A stretch of 64,000 bases of DNA. Origin: Salinibacillus aidingensis (GTDB taxonomy: Bacteria; Bacillota; Bacilli; Bacillales; Alkalibacillaceae). Every line of letters begins with the position of its first letter. Position 1 is the stretch's first letter. The notes beneath the pieces are model-generated. The model saw only the letters and a program-made list of their open reading frames with translations, did no database searches and had not been told where the DNA came from. The stretch is from contig NZ_BAAADO010000005.1 in NCBI RefSeq assembly GCF_039522525.1, forward strand, positions 124,001-188,000, read 5' to 3'. Both the position numbers and the translations under genes were made by a program. Shown in pieces: positions 33,760 through 42,332 of this stretch.

Positions 33760-34920
33760 TTGAAGCAGACAGCTGCAGAAAAACTACCAATCTTTTTGAT
33801 TATGTTTTTGATTAGTTTAATTGCGAGTATCGAATCACCTGTCTTCACACCCTTTGCATCTGGGTTCGGGGCTACAAGTGTTTTGATCGGAATGATGCTC
33901 AGTTTTGGATCACTGGCCGACCTGGTTGGAAATTTATTGGCGGGGCCCCTGGTTGATCGTTTTGGGAAGAAACTTTTTATTATTTTTCCCTTGTTTGTTT
34001 CTGGAGGGCTATTTATAGCGCATGGCCTGGTTTCAAACTCGAGTGAACTATTTCTTTTGCATGGTTTAAATGAGTTTGCTATGGCCTTTTTAATTCCGGC
34101 AGCTTTCACACTTCTATCAGGATATGCGAAAAACCGAAGACAACAGGGGAAGAATATGGCGATTAACGGGATTCTTACAACCATTGCAAGCATTATGGCT
34201 CCTGTCATTGGTGGGCAGATGGTAGTGTGGATAGGTTATGTGAATACGTATTACTTTATTGGATCTGCGATGTTACTTACTAGTATATATGGGATGACCT
34301 TTTTAAAGGAAAGAGATTTTATCGTGAAAGAGCCGAGAGGTACACAAGTTAGTCTTATGAAAATCTTTACTTCACAGGAACTGAAACTCATTTATTTGAT
34401 CGGATTTGCCGTGATGTATATCCACGGCGTCATTGCTTATGAAATACCTTATTTAACGGTTGAAAGAGGGGTTTCCACGTTAAATACAGGTCAGTTGTTC
34501 AGCTTTATGGGGCTTGGTACGTTTCTTGCCTTATCCCTTTTCTTTATTAATCGCTTCGATCCCTTTAAAAGGTTTATGACAGGCCTTGCAGGGATGAATG
34601 CCTCTTTGTTCTTATTGTTCGGGTTATCTTTTGCTTTACCTGTGTCATTGTTTTTCGTTGGTTTTTTCTTTGGTCTGGTCATGCCGGCCATTGCTACAGC
34701 CATTACGGAAAGTGTTTCTGCAAAGTATCATGGCAGAGCCTTTGGTGTCATGTCAGCTGTTTATTCTTTGGGAATTATTATAAGTTCCTTTGTTACCGGG
34801 TTTATACGGGATATAATTTCTCCATACTTTATTGCTTTTGTGGTAGGAATGATCATTCTCATGTTTGTTGGGTATTCAAAGCTGTCCATGGCCCCGGCCA
34901 TTCGAAAAAAGACCTCATAG
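33760..34920 (+). CDS. MFS transporter
   Basis: TTG start with GAGGTGAGG upstream. 386 aa with 12 membrane segments. The loop 2-3 signature is present (LLAGPLVDRFGKKLF, about 62-76). The second half repeats the fold (FGLVMPAIATAITESVSAKY, GRAFGVMSAVYSLGIIISS). The closest match by eye is the drug:H+ antiporter group; substrate unknown. It stands alone. Confidence 0.83.
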   Translation: MKQTAAEKLPIFLIMFLISLIASIESPVFTPFASGFGATSVLIGMMLSFGSLADLVGNLLAGPLVDRFGKKLFIIFPLFVSGGLFIAHGLVSNSSELFLLHGLNEFAMAFLIPAAFTLLSGYAKNRRQQGKNMAINGILTTIASIMAPVIGGQMVVWIGYVNTYYFIGSAMLLTSIYGMTFLKERDFIVKEPRGTQVSLMKIFTSQELKLIYLIGFAVMYIHGVIAYEIPYLTVERGVSTLNTGQLFSFMGLGTFLALSLFFINRFDPFKRFMTGLAGMNASLFLLFGLSFALPVSLFFVGFFFGLVMPAIATAITESVSAKYHGRAFGVMSAVYSLGIIISSFVTGFIRDIISPYFIAFVVGMIILMFVGYSKLSMAPAIRKKTS

Positions 34921-34953
34921 GATAATGCTTAGGAACTTATAAGGAGAAGTGCT

Positions 34954-34983
34954 GAAGGGTGATCTCATTTTGGGACCACCCAT
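34954..34983 (+). terminator. Weak terminator after the MFS gene
   Basis: GGGTG pairs with CACCC around a loop that itself holds TC/GGA pairing, followed by ATTCTTTT. The rest of the 500-base gap to 35418 contains repeat copy 3 and the promoter of the symporter operon. Confidence 0.45.
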
Positions 34984-35058
34984 TCTTTTATAATTTTTTC
35001 TTTATTCCTCATAAAGTTTGGATAAATCAGTAAGTACATATAGGTATAAGGATTTTAT

Positions 35059-35208
35059 CACGCATTAACTGGCCGTAATATCCCCACTTCAAGGGTCCTG
35101 AGGTTACGCCAACAAAACTACAAGTGGGGGATAAACGACCAGTAAATTCCTGATAAGTTCAACTAACCATCAGTGGGGGGAGTAAACCCCCACTGATGGA
35201 AGTTTCAC
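35059..35208 (+). mobile_element. TTTAT-flanked palindromic element, copy 3
   Basis: 150 bp flanked by identical TTTAT at 35054-35058 and 35209-35213. Hairpin 2 is the cleanest of the set: CCATCAGTGGGGG faces CCCCCACTGATGG. Hairpin 1 keeps the outer ACTGGCCGT stem with one mismatch (ACGACCAGT). Confidence 0.85.
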
Positions 35209-35418
35209 TTTATGATGTTTTTTGACAAAATACTTGATTCATTAAGGAATATCCCTTTTAATTATATGTATAACAATTTTTTAAAAATTCTATATTTATA
35301 TTCAATTCTGTCACTTCAAGGAAGCGGGAAATGGACAGGAAGGAACCCTGAGACATGAGAAAACCGATTCCTGTTTTCAGGATCGTTTTCTATACATTCC
35401 ATAAGAGGAGGGAAGAAA

Positions 35419-35520
35419 ATGATTACAGGCTGGACATTATTCTGGTTTGCGGTGCCCATGCCGTTACTCGTTATCTGGGCAATATACACTTACTTTAAAG
35501 AAGGGAAGGATGAAGGTTAA
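35419..35520 (+). CDS. Symporter small accessory protein, 33 aa
   Basis: AGAGGAGGGAAG precedes the ATG. One membrane helix (LFWFAVPMPLLVIWAIYTYF) and a charged EGKDEG end. Its stop overlaps the start of the symporter as TAATG, so the two are translationally coupled. Tiny one-helix partners of this kind recur directly upstream of SSS-family symporters; a role in assembly is inferred. Confidence 0.75.
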   Translation: MITGWTLFWFAVPMPLLVIWAIYTYFKEGKDEG

Positions 35521-37016
35521 TGGATCCGATTTTAATTACTTTTGTAGCCTACTTGGCACTTATGTTAACCATTGGAATTATAACGTATCGTAAAACAAAT
35601 ACTTTATCAGATTATGTGCTGGGTGGTCGTAAGCTTGGAAGCTGGGTGACGGCATTTTCGGCTGCAGCCAGTGACTTTAGCGGATGGCTTTTAATTGGAT
35701 TGCCCGGGGCAGCTTATGCAGCCGGTTTTGGCCAGTGGAGCTTATGGATTGCTGTAGGTCTTGCAGTTGGAGCTGCGATTAACTGGACTTATGTTGCAAA
35801 GCGCCTTCGTGTTTATACGGAATACTCCAATGATTCCATCACCCTGCCGGAGTTTTTTGAAAATCGATTCCGTGATCGATCAAATCTGCTTCGTCTTATT
35901 TCAGCGGTATTTATTTTAGCCTTTTTCTTATTCTATACAGCCTCGGGTTTGGTGAGTGGTGCCAAACTGTTCCAGGGGACATTTGACGTCGATTATCATT
36001 TCGCATTAATTATCGGTGCTCTTATCATTGTTGGATATACGTTTCTTGGCGGATTTATTGCGGTTAGTTATACAGACTTTATACAAGGTGTATTAATGTC
36101 GACGGCTCTGTTATTTACATCCATTTATGGACTTATTCAGGTTGGCGGTTTTGGTGGTCTGTTCGAGCAGCTGAGTGCAGTTAATGGAAGCCTGGTAGAT
36201 GGTTTTGCTGCAACCTCCTATAATCAGCCGGAAGGAATTATTTGGGAAGCGGCAGGTCCGATAGGCTTCGTAGGAATTATTTCTGCCTTGGCCTGGGGGC
36301 TTGGTTATTTTGGACAGCCTCACATTTTAGCAAGGTTTATGGCTATCCGATCCCATCAGGAAGTGCGAAAAGCAAGGTTAATCAGCATATCCCTTGGTCT
36401 TGTCATTCCGTTATATGGTGCCCTTATCGTTGGGATGCTTGGGATTGTGACATTTGATCAGCCGCTTGCAGACTCTGAGCAGGTGTTTATTCAGCTTGTG
36501 CAGGTCGTATATGACCCTTGGATAGCTGGTGCGCTGTTAGCTGCTGTATTAGCTGCCATTATGAGTACGGTAGACTCCCAACTGCTCGTATCCTCCAGTG
36601 CACTTTCTGAAGACTTCTACCGTAAATACTTTCGTAAAAATGCTTCAGATAAGGAGCTGGTCTGGGTTGGACGTCTCTCTGTGTTAGTGATTGCCATTAT
36701 TGCGCTATTGATTGCCTGGAATGAAACGAGCTCTGTGCTGGATCTTGTATCTTATGCCTGGGCTGGATTCGGGGCAACGTTTGGCCCTGCAGTGTTATTC
36801 TCCTTATTCTGGAGAAATACATCCAGAAACGGGGTACTTGCCGGTATTATTGTCGGTGGTGTCACAGTATTTACCTGGCAGTATACAGGATCTGCCCTGT
36901 ATGAAATGGTACCAGGCTTTGTCTTCTCCAGTATTGCTATTATCATCTTCAGTTTTGTAGGTCAAAAATCATCTGATGAAGTGAAGGAAGAGTATGATAA
37001 GGTTGCCGGCGCATAA
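35520..37016 (+). CDS. Sodium/solute symporter, PutP/OpuE-like
   Basis: 498 aa, about 13 membrane segments of the SSS family. The signature parts of proline carriers are present: DYVLGGRKLGSWVTAFSAAA (about 31-50), SDFSGWLLIGLPGAAY, FLGGFIAVSYTDFIQG and GQPHILARFMAIRSHQEVRK. The C-terminal LLAAVLAAIMSTVDSQLLVS holds the Na+-site serines. It most likely takes up proline with sodium, useful as nutrient or compatible solute; the exact substrate is inferred from similarity to PutP/OpuE. Start codon shared with the stop of the 33-aa gene. Confidence 0.85.
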   Translation: MDPILITFVAYLALMLTIGIITYRKTNTLSDYVLGGRKLGSWVTAFSAAASDFSGWLLIGLPGAAYAAGFGQWSLWIAVGLAVGAAINWTYVAKRLRVYTEYSNDSITLPEFFENRFRDRSNLLRLISAVFILAFFLFYTASGLVSGAKLFQGTFDVDYHFALIIGALIIVGYTFLGGFIAVSYTDFIQGVLMSTALLFTSIYGLIQVGGFGGLFEQLSAVNGSLVDGFAATSYNQPEGIIWEAAGPIGFVGIISALAWGLGYFGQPHILARFMAIRSHQEVRKARLISISLGLVIPLYGALIVGMLGIVTFDQPLADSEQVFIQLVQVVYDPWIAGALLAAVLAAIMSTVDSQLLVSSSALSEDFYRKYFRKNASDKELVWVGRLSVLVIAIIALLIAWNETSSVLDLVSYAWAGFGATFGPAVLFSLFWRNTSRNGVLAGIIVGGVTVFTWQYTGSALYEMVPGFVFSSIAIIIFSFVGQKSSDEVKEEYDKVAGA

Positions 37017-37147
37017 TAGGATAAGGTGTTTCAAAAAATACCTGTTGCTTTAAGGGAAGCCCACCTTCCGCTACAATATAGTTATAAACGGAATTTTTGC
37101 AGTAATCAAACAACTATTAACATTCAAGGCAAAGGGAGTGGAACAGC

Positions 37148-38101
37148 ATGAGTAATGAAAAATTATATGGCAATACCCCTTGTTTTTTAGGGGGTAAAAA
37201 AGCTTCGATTAAGGATCAGAATGTAAATGATTATGATGTACTCATTTATGGTGTACCGTGGGAAGGTGCGGTTACCTGGGGAGATTACACAGGTGTTGAG
37301 CTTGGTCCGAAAGTGATTCGTCTCAATTCTGCCCGTTATTCGGGATATTTACCAGAGTTGAACCATATCGATGTTTTGAGTCATTATCAGCTTGCTGATT
37401 TAGGTGATGTGGATGTTGTTCCGGCGGATACGTTCGAAACGATGGACAGAATCACGAACTTTGCAGCCAAAGTATGGGATACCAATGCCTTTCCCGTTGC
37501 GTTTGGCGGGGATCATGGGATTACCTATCCGATTGTAAAGGCCCTGAGTGAAAAGGTCGATGGAAAAGTGGGGATCATTCACCTGGATGCTCACTACGAT
37601 AACCATCCTGATTATGAGGGAGATAAATACGCAAGAAGCACCCCTTTTGCACGTATTTATGAAAGTGAAAGTGTACGAAACGAAAGCATTGTCCATATGG
37701 GAATTCATGGCCCAAGAAATAAACCTGAGACTGGTAAATATGCAGATGAAGCCGGCGCAACGACGATAACTTCAAGAGAAATCAGGAAAAGCAATGATGT
37801 AGAGGCAATGGCAAAGCATGCTTATGATATTGCAAGCGAGGGTACCGATGCGGTTTACTTAAGCATTTGCAGTGATGTGCTGGATTTTGCTTTTAATCCG
37901 GGTGGACCGGTGGATGGCAATGGTCTTACTTCCTATGAGCTAGTCGAACTGGTTCATGCCTTTGCAAAATTAGGTGTAAATGGGATGGACTACGTTGAGG
38001 TTTACCCTCAGCAGGATGCCAATGATAATTCCTCCCATTTTGTAACCACTGTTATTCTTTATGCACTCGCGGGGGATATCCTCAGAAAACAAAATCAGTA
38101 A
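37148..38101 (+). CDS. Arginase/agmatinase-family hydrolase with an altered metal motif
   Basis: 317 aa ureohydrolase fold. GGDHGITYPI supplies the first metal His, and IIHLDAHYDNHPD the DAHxD set. The last motif, normally SxDxDxxDP, reads SICSDVLDFAFNPGGP, so the first Asp ligand is Cys. Substrate-loop features (DYTGVELGPKVIRLNSARYS, MGIHGPRN) resemble 'agmatinase family' proteins rather than true arginase. Either a distinct subfamily with another metal or substrate, or a changed activity. It is preceded by GGGAGTGG and lies after the PutP-like operon without overlap. Confidence 0.83.
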   Translation: MSNEKLYGNTPCFLGGKKASIKDQNVNDYDVLIYGVPWEGAVTWGDYTGVELGPKVIRLNSARYSGYLPELNHIDVLSHYQLADLGDVDVVPADTFETMDRITNFAAKVWDTNAFPVAFGGDHGITYPIVKALSEKVDGKVGIIHLDAHYDNHPDYEGDKYARSTPFARIYESESVRNESIVHMGIHGPRNKPETGKYADEAGATTITSREIRKSNDVEAMAKHAYDIASEGTDAVYLSICSDVLDFAFNPGGPVDGNGLTSYELVELVHAFAKLGVNGMDYVEVYPQQDANDNSSHFVTTVILYALAGDILRKQNQ

Positions 38102-38109
38102 AGTATAAA

Positions 38110-38143
38110 AACCTGCCCTGAAGCTAATCACTTCAAGGCAGGT
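38110..38143 (+). terminator. Terminator
   Basis: AACCTGCC pairs with GGCAGGTT with inner GAAG/CTTC, then ATTTTT. Confidence 0.8.
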
Positions 38144-38172
38144 TATTTTTGCCTTCAGAATGAATAGAAGCC

Positions 38173-38556
38173 TCAAAGTATGTTTTCCACATATCCTTCA
38201 CTTACACCTGTAACCTTTGAATAACAATTTTTTTCGGGAAATATAAACGTCCAGGGCACACTTGTATAAGGTTCAATGATAAGGTCACGTAACTGAAACG
38301 TATGCTCAGCGATAACTTGATTTTTGTTTACATAACGTAACGTACGATTATTAAATGTCAGTGGTTGCTCACTTCGATTATGGATAAGTACAGTTACCAG
38401 AAAATCTGACCGATAGTTAACAGCTGTCCATAGAAGTGTGAAGAACTGCTGGGAAGCACAGGTTTTTTGAAAGATTTGTTGAATGATAAGCCGGTCCCTT
38501 TCAGATAGATTCTTGTTCCAAGATCGTTCAAACTCAAGACGTTGCTTCTTTGTCAT
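38173..38556 (-). CDS. SLAP-domain protein
   Basis: ATG at 38556 with GGAGTG upstream; the frame opens 41 codons earlier without a ribosome site and overlaps the divergent gene, so the short start is right. 127 aa consisting of one SLAP domain (LSERDRLIIQQIF, LIHNRSEQPLTFNNRTLRY, PYTSVPWTFIFPE). SLAP domains occur in accessory Sec/S-layer assembly proteins of Bacillaceae. No signal peptide, so it is cytoplasmic; role unknown. Confidence 0.75.
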   Translation of the reverse strand: MTKKQRLEFERSWNKNLSERDRLIIQQIFQKTCASQQFFTLLWTAVNYRSDFLVTVLIHNRSEQPLTFNNRTLRYVNKNQVIAEHTFQLRDLIIEPYTSVPWTFIFPEKNCYSKVTGVSEGYVENIL

Positions 38557-38637
38557 TATGATCACTCCAAATAGTAGAGATGCGATAAATAGTCGTGTTA
38601 CGATAGGTAAGGAACTCCGAAAAAAGGAGAGATACGT

Positions 38638-39216
38638 TTGAAACAGAATTTTATGGATCAGTTTTATACGATAGATCAAGAGACAGGTGAATATATCATA
38701 GAAATTTCACTTCAAAACTATGATGATGTTTTTAATACCTGGGATTCATCCGTTTATAATATTCGTGATCTGGACTCCAGTCTGAAATCCTTTTTGGAGG
38801 AATGCTCCTATGACATTGATTCCAAAAGGAGCATTAAGCTTCGATTTAATATGAGTAATCAAAATAAAGACGAAAAGATGGAAGCTTTGATCGCTGAAGG
38901 AATACGAAATTATTTCCAATATTCTCACTACATAACGAAGAAGCGCTTCTCAGAAAAGCGTAAGCGATCGATTATATACATTATCCTGTCCCTGCTATTT
39001 ACCATTGTATCGTACTTTTTTAAAGCGACAAATGAGAGCGAATTAGTAGGAGAAATCATTTCTTTAAGCTTAACAGTTGGCGGATGGGTATTTCTTTGGG
39101 AGACCTTTTCTCTATTGTTTATCCAGAGCAGTGATTTAAGGAAGCAAAAGAAACAGTACAGACGGATATTTACTGCACCGATTCTATTCCGCTACGTGGA
39201 TCAATCAAAAAATTAA
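38638..39216 (+). CDS. Hypothetical two-pass membrane protein, 192 aa
   Basis: TTG start with AAAGGAGAG upstream. The N-terminal 110 residues are soluble (DQETGEYIIEISLQNYDDVF, SIKLRFNMSNQNKDEKME); then two helices (RSIIYIILSLLFTIVSYFF and SLTVGGWVFLWETFSLLFI) and a basic C-terminus. No family recognised. Divergent from the SLAP gene by about 80 bases. Confidence 0.7.
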   Translation: MKQNFMDQFYTIDQETGEYIIEISLQNYDDVFNTWDSSVYNIRDLDSSLKSFLEECSYDIDSKRSIKLRFNMSNQNKDEKMEALIAEGIRNYFQYSHYITKKRFSEKRKRSIIYIILSLLFTIVSYFFKATNESELVGEIISLSLTVGGWVFLWETFSLLFIQSSDLRKQKKQYRRIFTAPILFRYVDQSKN

Positions 39217-39290
39217 GAATAGAGCTTTTTCGTAATGGAGAGGAATGGAAGTAGTGTCCTGGTGTGCCATTTAAAAAGGAGGATCACGTT

Positions 39291-39654
39291 TTGGAGATAA
39301 ATATTAAGAATCGACTCGAACAGCCGAAAGAGAGTACGGATACAGAATTTATAAACGATATCGTCTATTATTTTGAACAGGAAGATTATGAGAACCTTAT
39401 TCATTCGGTGGAGGAAGCCAAACAGGAGCTGGAGTCTGATGGGGAGGACATGTATACGCTGAACGTGTTGGAAATATTGGGATATATTGAACTCAATCAA
39501 ATGACTGAAGCTGAAAAGACCTGGGGAGTTACTGGAAAATGCCCTCGCAGATGTCATCAAATTCTTTGAGAAAACCAAAAACAATAAAAAAATCAAAAAG
39601 TATGAGCAAAAGGTCGTTCATTTGCTAAATAACAGAAGTAAGGCAGTAAGGTAA
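39291..39654 (+). pseudogene. Hypothetical protein with a C-terminal frameshift
   Basis: TTG at 39291 with AAGGAGG ten bases upstream. The first frame gives MEINIKNRLEQPKESTDTEF and helical acidic sequence to MTEAEKTW near 39520. It then ends in 14 unlike residues. The neighbouring frame continues naturally as GELLENALADVIKFFEKTKN and YEQKVVHLLNN to TAA at 39652, so a one-base change near 39520 is likely. A TPR-like helical protein in outline; function unknown. It follows the membrane gene by 74 bases. Confidence 0.6.
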
Positions 39655-39690
39655 GTTTAATCAGATTAAAAATCATAGTTAATTCTTTGC

Positions 39691-39726
39691 AGACGCTCAG
39701 GGATCATCATCTCTGAGCGTCTTTCT
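39691..39726 (+). terminator. Terminator
   Basis: AGACGCTCAG pairs with CTGAGCGTCT with inner GAT/ATC, then TTCTT. The rest of the 380-base gap to 40036 is AT-rich and holds the sigma-K promoter. Confidence 0.85.
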
Positions 39727-39972
39727 TGTAAAAAAGAAAATGCTACTGTTAAAGGGTTTCAATAAGAGTTCATTGCTATTGTGCTCTGTTTATCTTTTTA
39801 TTCTTAATTTAAAAATTACTTTAATACAAGGAGAATATAGAACTCCAGGTTTAATGGAATTCCCTTTTCATTCCTGTCATCGTAAGCTTTAGCAAATGAT
39901 TATAGGTAACTCTACTATTATATTCTACTATGGATAGGAACCCTTTTTACAATAGAATAGGAGACAGCCCTG

Positions 39973-39999
39973 ACTAACATAGAGTTCCCCCATATACTA
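39973..39999 (+). promoter_or_regulatory. Sigma-K-type sporulation promoter
   Basis: AC at 39973-39974, exactly 16 bases, then CATATACTA at 39991-39999: a full match to the sigma-K consensus AC-N16-CATANNNTA. It lies 37 bases before the start of the coat-protein operon, so late mother-cell expression is expected. Confidence 0.75.
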
Positions 40000-40036
40000 C
40001 TAGTGAAAGATAGTTGAAAGGAGTGATGGATAAACA

Positions 40037-40342
40037 ATGAATGAACTCAACCAGGAGCTGCAGAATTTATCCAAGAGCTTAGCCGGTGTTTCGGTTTCTA
40101 AAGTGTTGCAAAAGCATGGCATAGGTCAAGATTCAGGTGTCAACGATTTATCAGATTCTCAAAAACAGGAACTACGAAATATAGCCCAAAATCTTGAAAC
40201 GATGGTTAACGAATATGTTGCCCAGCAAAATGATTCTAACTCATCATCTCAGTCAGAAGATGGAGAGAAGGATTCAGAACCTAAGGAAAGTCCGCTTCGA
40301 GAGTTTTTAAAGGAAAAGAAAGAAAAGGAGGTTGATGGATAA
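40037..40342 (+). CDS. Probable spore coat accessory protein, 101 aa
   Basis: AAAGGAGTG precedes the ATG. A helical, acidic protein (NELNQELQNLSKSLAGVSVS, LSDSQKQELRNIAQNLETM) with a Ser/Asp/Glu/Lys-rich tail. It overlaps the CotX-type gene as TAATG and lies behind the sigma-K promoter, as the cotVW genes do in the B. subtilis cotVWXYZ cluster. It may be the CotW counterpart; similarity is by position and composition only. Confidence 0.65.
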   Translation: MNELNQELQNLSKSLAGVSVSKVLQKHGIGQDSGVNDLSDSQKQELRNIAQNLETMVNEYVAQQNDSNSSSQSEDGEKDSEPKESPLREFLKEKKEKEVDG

Positions 40343-40941
40343 TGGTAAGAAGGAGAAGAAGGCGAAACGATTTTGTAGATTTTGCAGGAAATACGTGGGA
40401 GAATGATTGTGGCTGCGGTAGACGCAGAAATGCCAGAGTTAGTGATTTCGACTGTGGATGTGAATCACACAGAAACGTCAGATCTTCCCATTGTGACTGC
40501 GGCTGTGATTCACAAAGAGGTGCTCGTGCTGGCGCTATGATGGGGAATAGAGGCTTTAGTGATGACGATGCGCTTGTTGATAATGCTGCCTATCAGGTTG
40601 ACGAAATGCATCAGGGATCCCATGAAGTGATTGAGATTATCGATTCCTGTGATGTAGATGTCACATCCAATGACACACAAATTGCTCTATCCATTCAGGT
40701 GGCTATCCAGATTGCTATCGCAGTCGTTGTTAATATCACGATTGCAGATTCAAACCGCGCCGAGCAGGTAACCAATGACTTGTTACAACGCACGGAAATG
40801 AAGCAGATTAATAAACAGAAAGTACGTATCGAAGGATCCAAAGATGTAAACGTAACGACCAGCGATACGGATATCGCCCTGTCCCTGCAAGTACTTGTTC
40901 AAGTTCTTCTAGCATTCCTCATCCAGCTGGATATCCTTTAA
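40342..40941 (+). CDS. cotX: Spore coat protein X (CotX-type)
   Basis: 199 aa. The N-terminus is Arg- and Cys-rich (NDCGCGRRR, DFDCGCESHR, HCDCGCDSQR: three CDCGC-like repeats) and suited to cross-linking in the insoluble coat. It is followed by two Spore-CotX repeats: CDVDVTSNDTQIALSIQVAI and KDVNVTTSDTDIALSLQVLV, each running into an IQIAIAVVV-like hydrophobic strand. CotX is an outer-coat/crust protein. Made in the mother cell under sigma-K, judged by the promoter upstream. Confidence 0.9.
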   Translation: MVRRRRRRNDFVDFAGNTWENDCGCGRRRNARVSDFDCGCESHRNVRSSHCDCGCDSQRGARAGAMMGNRGFSDDDALVDNAAYQVDEMHQGSHEVIEIIDSCDVDVTSNDTQIALSIQVAIQIAIAVVVNITIADSNRAEQVTNDLLQRTEMKQINKQKVRIEGSKDVNVTTSDTDIALSLQVLVQVLLAFLIQLDIL

Positions 40942-40980
40942 TTTGAATAAACCCAACCCGTGGAGCACTCCCATTGATAA

Positions 40981-41012
40981 AAGGCTGACTCAAAATGATG
41001 AGTTAGCCTTCT
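40981..41012 (+). terminator. Terminator of the coat operon
   Basis: AAGGCTGACTCA pairs with TGAGTTAGCCTT, then CTTC. Confidence 0.8.
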
Positions 41013-41031
41013 TCGTTTATATAGAAATTTT

Positions 41032-41070
41032 AGAGGGTGGGTCGTCTGTTTTTTTACGTCCCACCCTCTC
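41032..41070 (-). terminator. Terminator of the queF-queT transcript
   Basis: AGAGGGTGGG pairs with CCCACCCTCT around an 18-base loop; on the minus strand it is followed by AAAATTTC. It lies just beyond the queT-like stop. Confidence 0.6.
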
Positions 41071-41083
41071 ATAGTTCAATAGA

Positions 41084-41713
41084 TTATGCACTGATTGGCA
41101 AATCTGAAGTTTCTTTTTCCTTTCTGGCGATCTTTACGAATAGATAAGTAATTGGCGTATCCAGAAGCGCTACAATCAGTTTAAATACATATTGGGTGGC
41201 CATCATGCTTAGTAATGCCGTTGCCGGAACAGTTCCCATAAAAGCAATCGTAATGAATATACTTGTATCGACAAACTGACTTGATATAGTAGAAACATTA
41301 TTTCGCAGCCACAGTTTCTTTGCACCGTGTTTACGTTTTAGACGATGAAAAATATACACATCAAAATGCTGACTGGCAAGATAGGACAATGTACTGGCTA
41401 AAATTACACGGAGACTGCCACCTAATATGGTTTCAAATTCCTGCTGATTTCCAAACAGCGGAGCAGCAGGCAACTCTATAGCGATAAACAGGAATATTAG
41501 CGCAATAATTTGAGTGAAAAAACCAGCCTGGACGGTTTTCTTTGCTGCCTCTTTTCCGTATACTTCACCGATCACATCTGTAATTAAATAGGTAATGACA
41601 TATACAATAACGGCAGCTGGTAAAACAAAATCACCGATACTGAACAATTTGACACCCAGGATATTTGATAAAACTAATAACCCCACAAATAAAGCATTTA
41701 AGTAAACAAACAT
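41084..41713 (-). CDS. Queuosine precursor transporter (YhhQ/QPTR family)
   Basis: ATG at 41713 with AAAGGAGAGG upstream (the frame opens 11 codons earlier). 209 aa, six membrane helices of the DUF165/Vut_1 family: FVYLNALFVGLLVLSNILGV, YLITDVIGEVYGKEAAKKTV with the hallmark TDVIGE, and SSQFVDTSIFITIAF. Family members import queuosine precursors (preQ0/preQ1). It is downstream of queF with 45 bases between, in the same preQ1-controlled transcript. Confidence 0.88.
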   Translation of the reverse strand: MFVYLNALFVGLLVLSNILGVKLFSIGDFVLPAAVIVYVITYLITDVIGEVYGKEAAKKTVQAGFFTQIIALIFLFIAIELPAAPLFGNQQEFETILGGSLRVILASTLSYLASQHFDVYIFHRLKRKHGAKKLWLRNNVSTISSQFVDTSIFITIAFMGTVPATALLSMMATQYVFKLIVALLDTPITYLFVKIARKEKETSDLPISA

Positions 41714-41758
41714 TCTGTATCCTCTCCTTTTATGGGAGGATTCCAAGTTTCCCCTCTA

Positions 41759-42256
41759 TTATCGATTATCTATTTTTTCCGGATACATGTCATGATTCAT
41801 CAGGCGATGCATGGCCATTTCTTCATATTTGGTTTCTGGTCTTCCATAATTGCAATATGGATCAATGGAGATTCCGCCTCGAGGGGTGAATTTGCCCCAT
41901 ACCTCTATGTAGCGAGGGTCCATAAGTTCAATTAAATCATTCATTATAATGTTCATACTATCTTCATGAAAGTCTCCATGATTACGGAAACTGAATAAGT
42001 ATAGTTTTAAAGATTTACTCTCTACCATTTTTTGATCGGGGATATAGCTGATATAAACCGTACCAAAATCCGGCTGGTGGGTTTTAGGACATAAGGTTGT
42101 AAATTCCGGGCAATTAAACTTTACAAAGTAATCGCGATTCGGATGCTTATTATCAAATGTTTCCAGCACTTCAGGTGTATAATTAAAAGCATAAGTTGTC
42201 TGCTGATTTCCCAGTAGTGACAGATCTGTCAGCTCTTCATCATTTCTGTCGGACAT
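41759..42256 (-). CDS. queF: NADPH-dependent 7-cyano-7-deazaguanine reductase QueF
   Basis: ATG at 42256 with GGGAGGT six bases upstream. 165 aa, the short unimodular QueF. Catalytic Cys in CPEFTTLCPKTHQPDFG (Cys about 55, Asp of PDFG about 62), the nucleotide/NADPH segment ESKSLKLYLFSFRNHGDFHE and the closing FTPRGGISIDPY. It reduces preQ0 to preQ1 for queuosine in tRNA. Controlled by the preQ1-I riboswitch just upstream. Confidence 0.95.
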   Translation of the reverse strand: MSDRNDEELTDLSLLGNQQTTYAFNYTPEVLETFDNKHPNRDYFVKFNCPEFTTLCPKTHQPDFGTVYISYIPDQKMVESKSLKLYLFSFRNHGDFHEDSMNIIMNDLIELMDPRYIEVWGKFTPRGGISIDPYCNYGRPETKYEEMAMHRLMNHDMYPEKIDNR

Positions 42257-42282
42257 CTTCAAACCTCCCTTTATTCGGCCAT

Positions 42283-42313
42283 TAAAAAAGCCATATCCTA
42301 AGGGGATATGGCT
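42283..42313 (-). terminator. Riboswitch expression-platform terminator
   Basis: Minus strand AGCCATATCC pairs with GGATATGGCT and is followed by TTTTTT. It lies between the preQ1 aptamer and queF, so bound preQ1 should favour termination. Confidence 0.8.
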
Positions 42314-42332
42314 GATTCTATCACGTCATATG

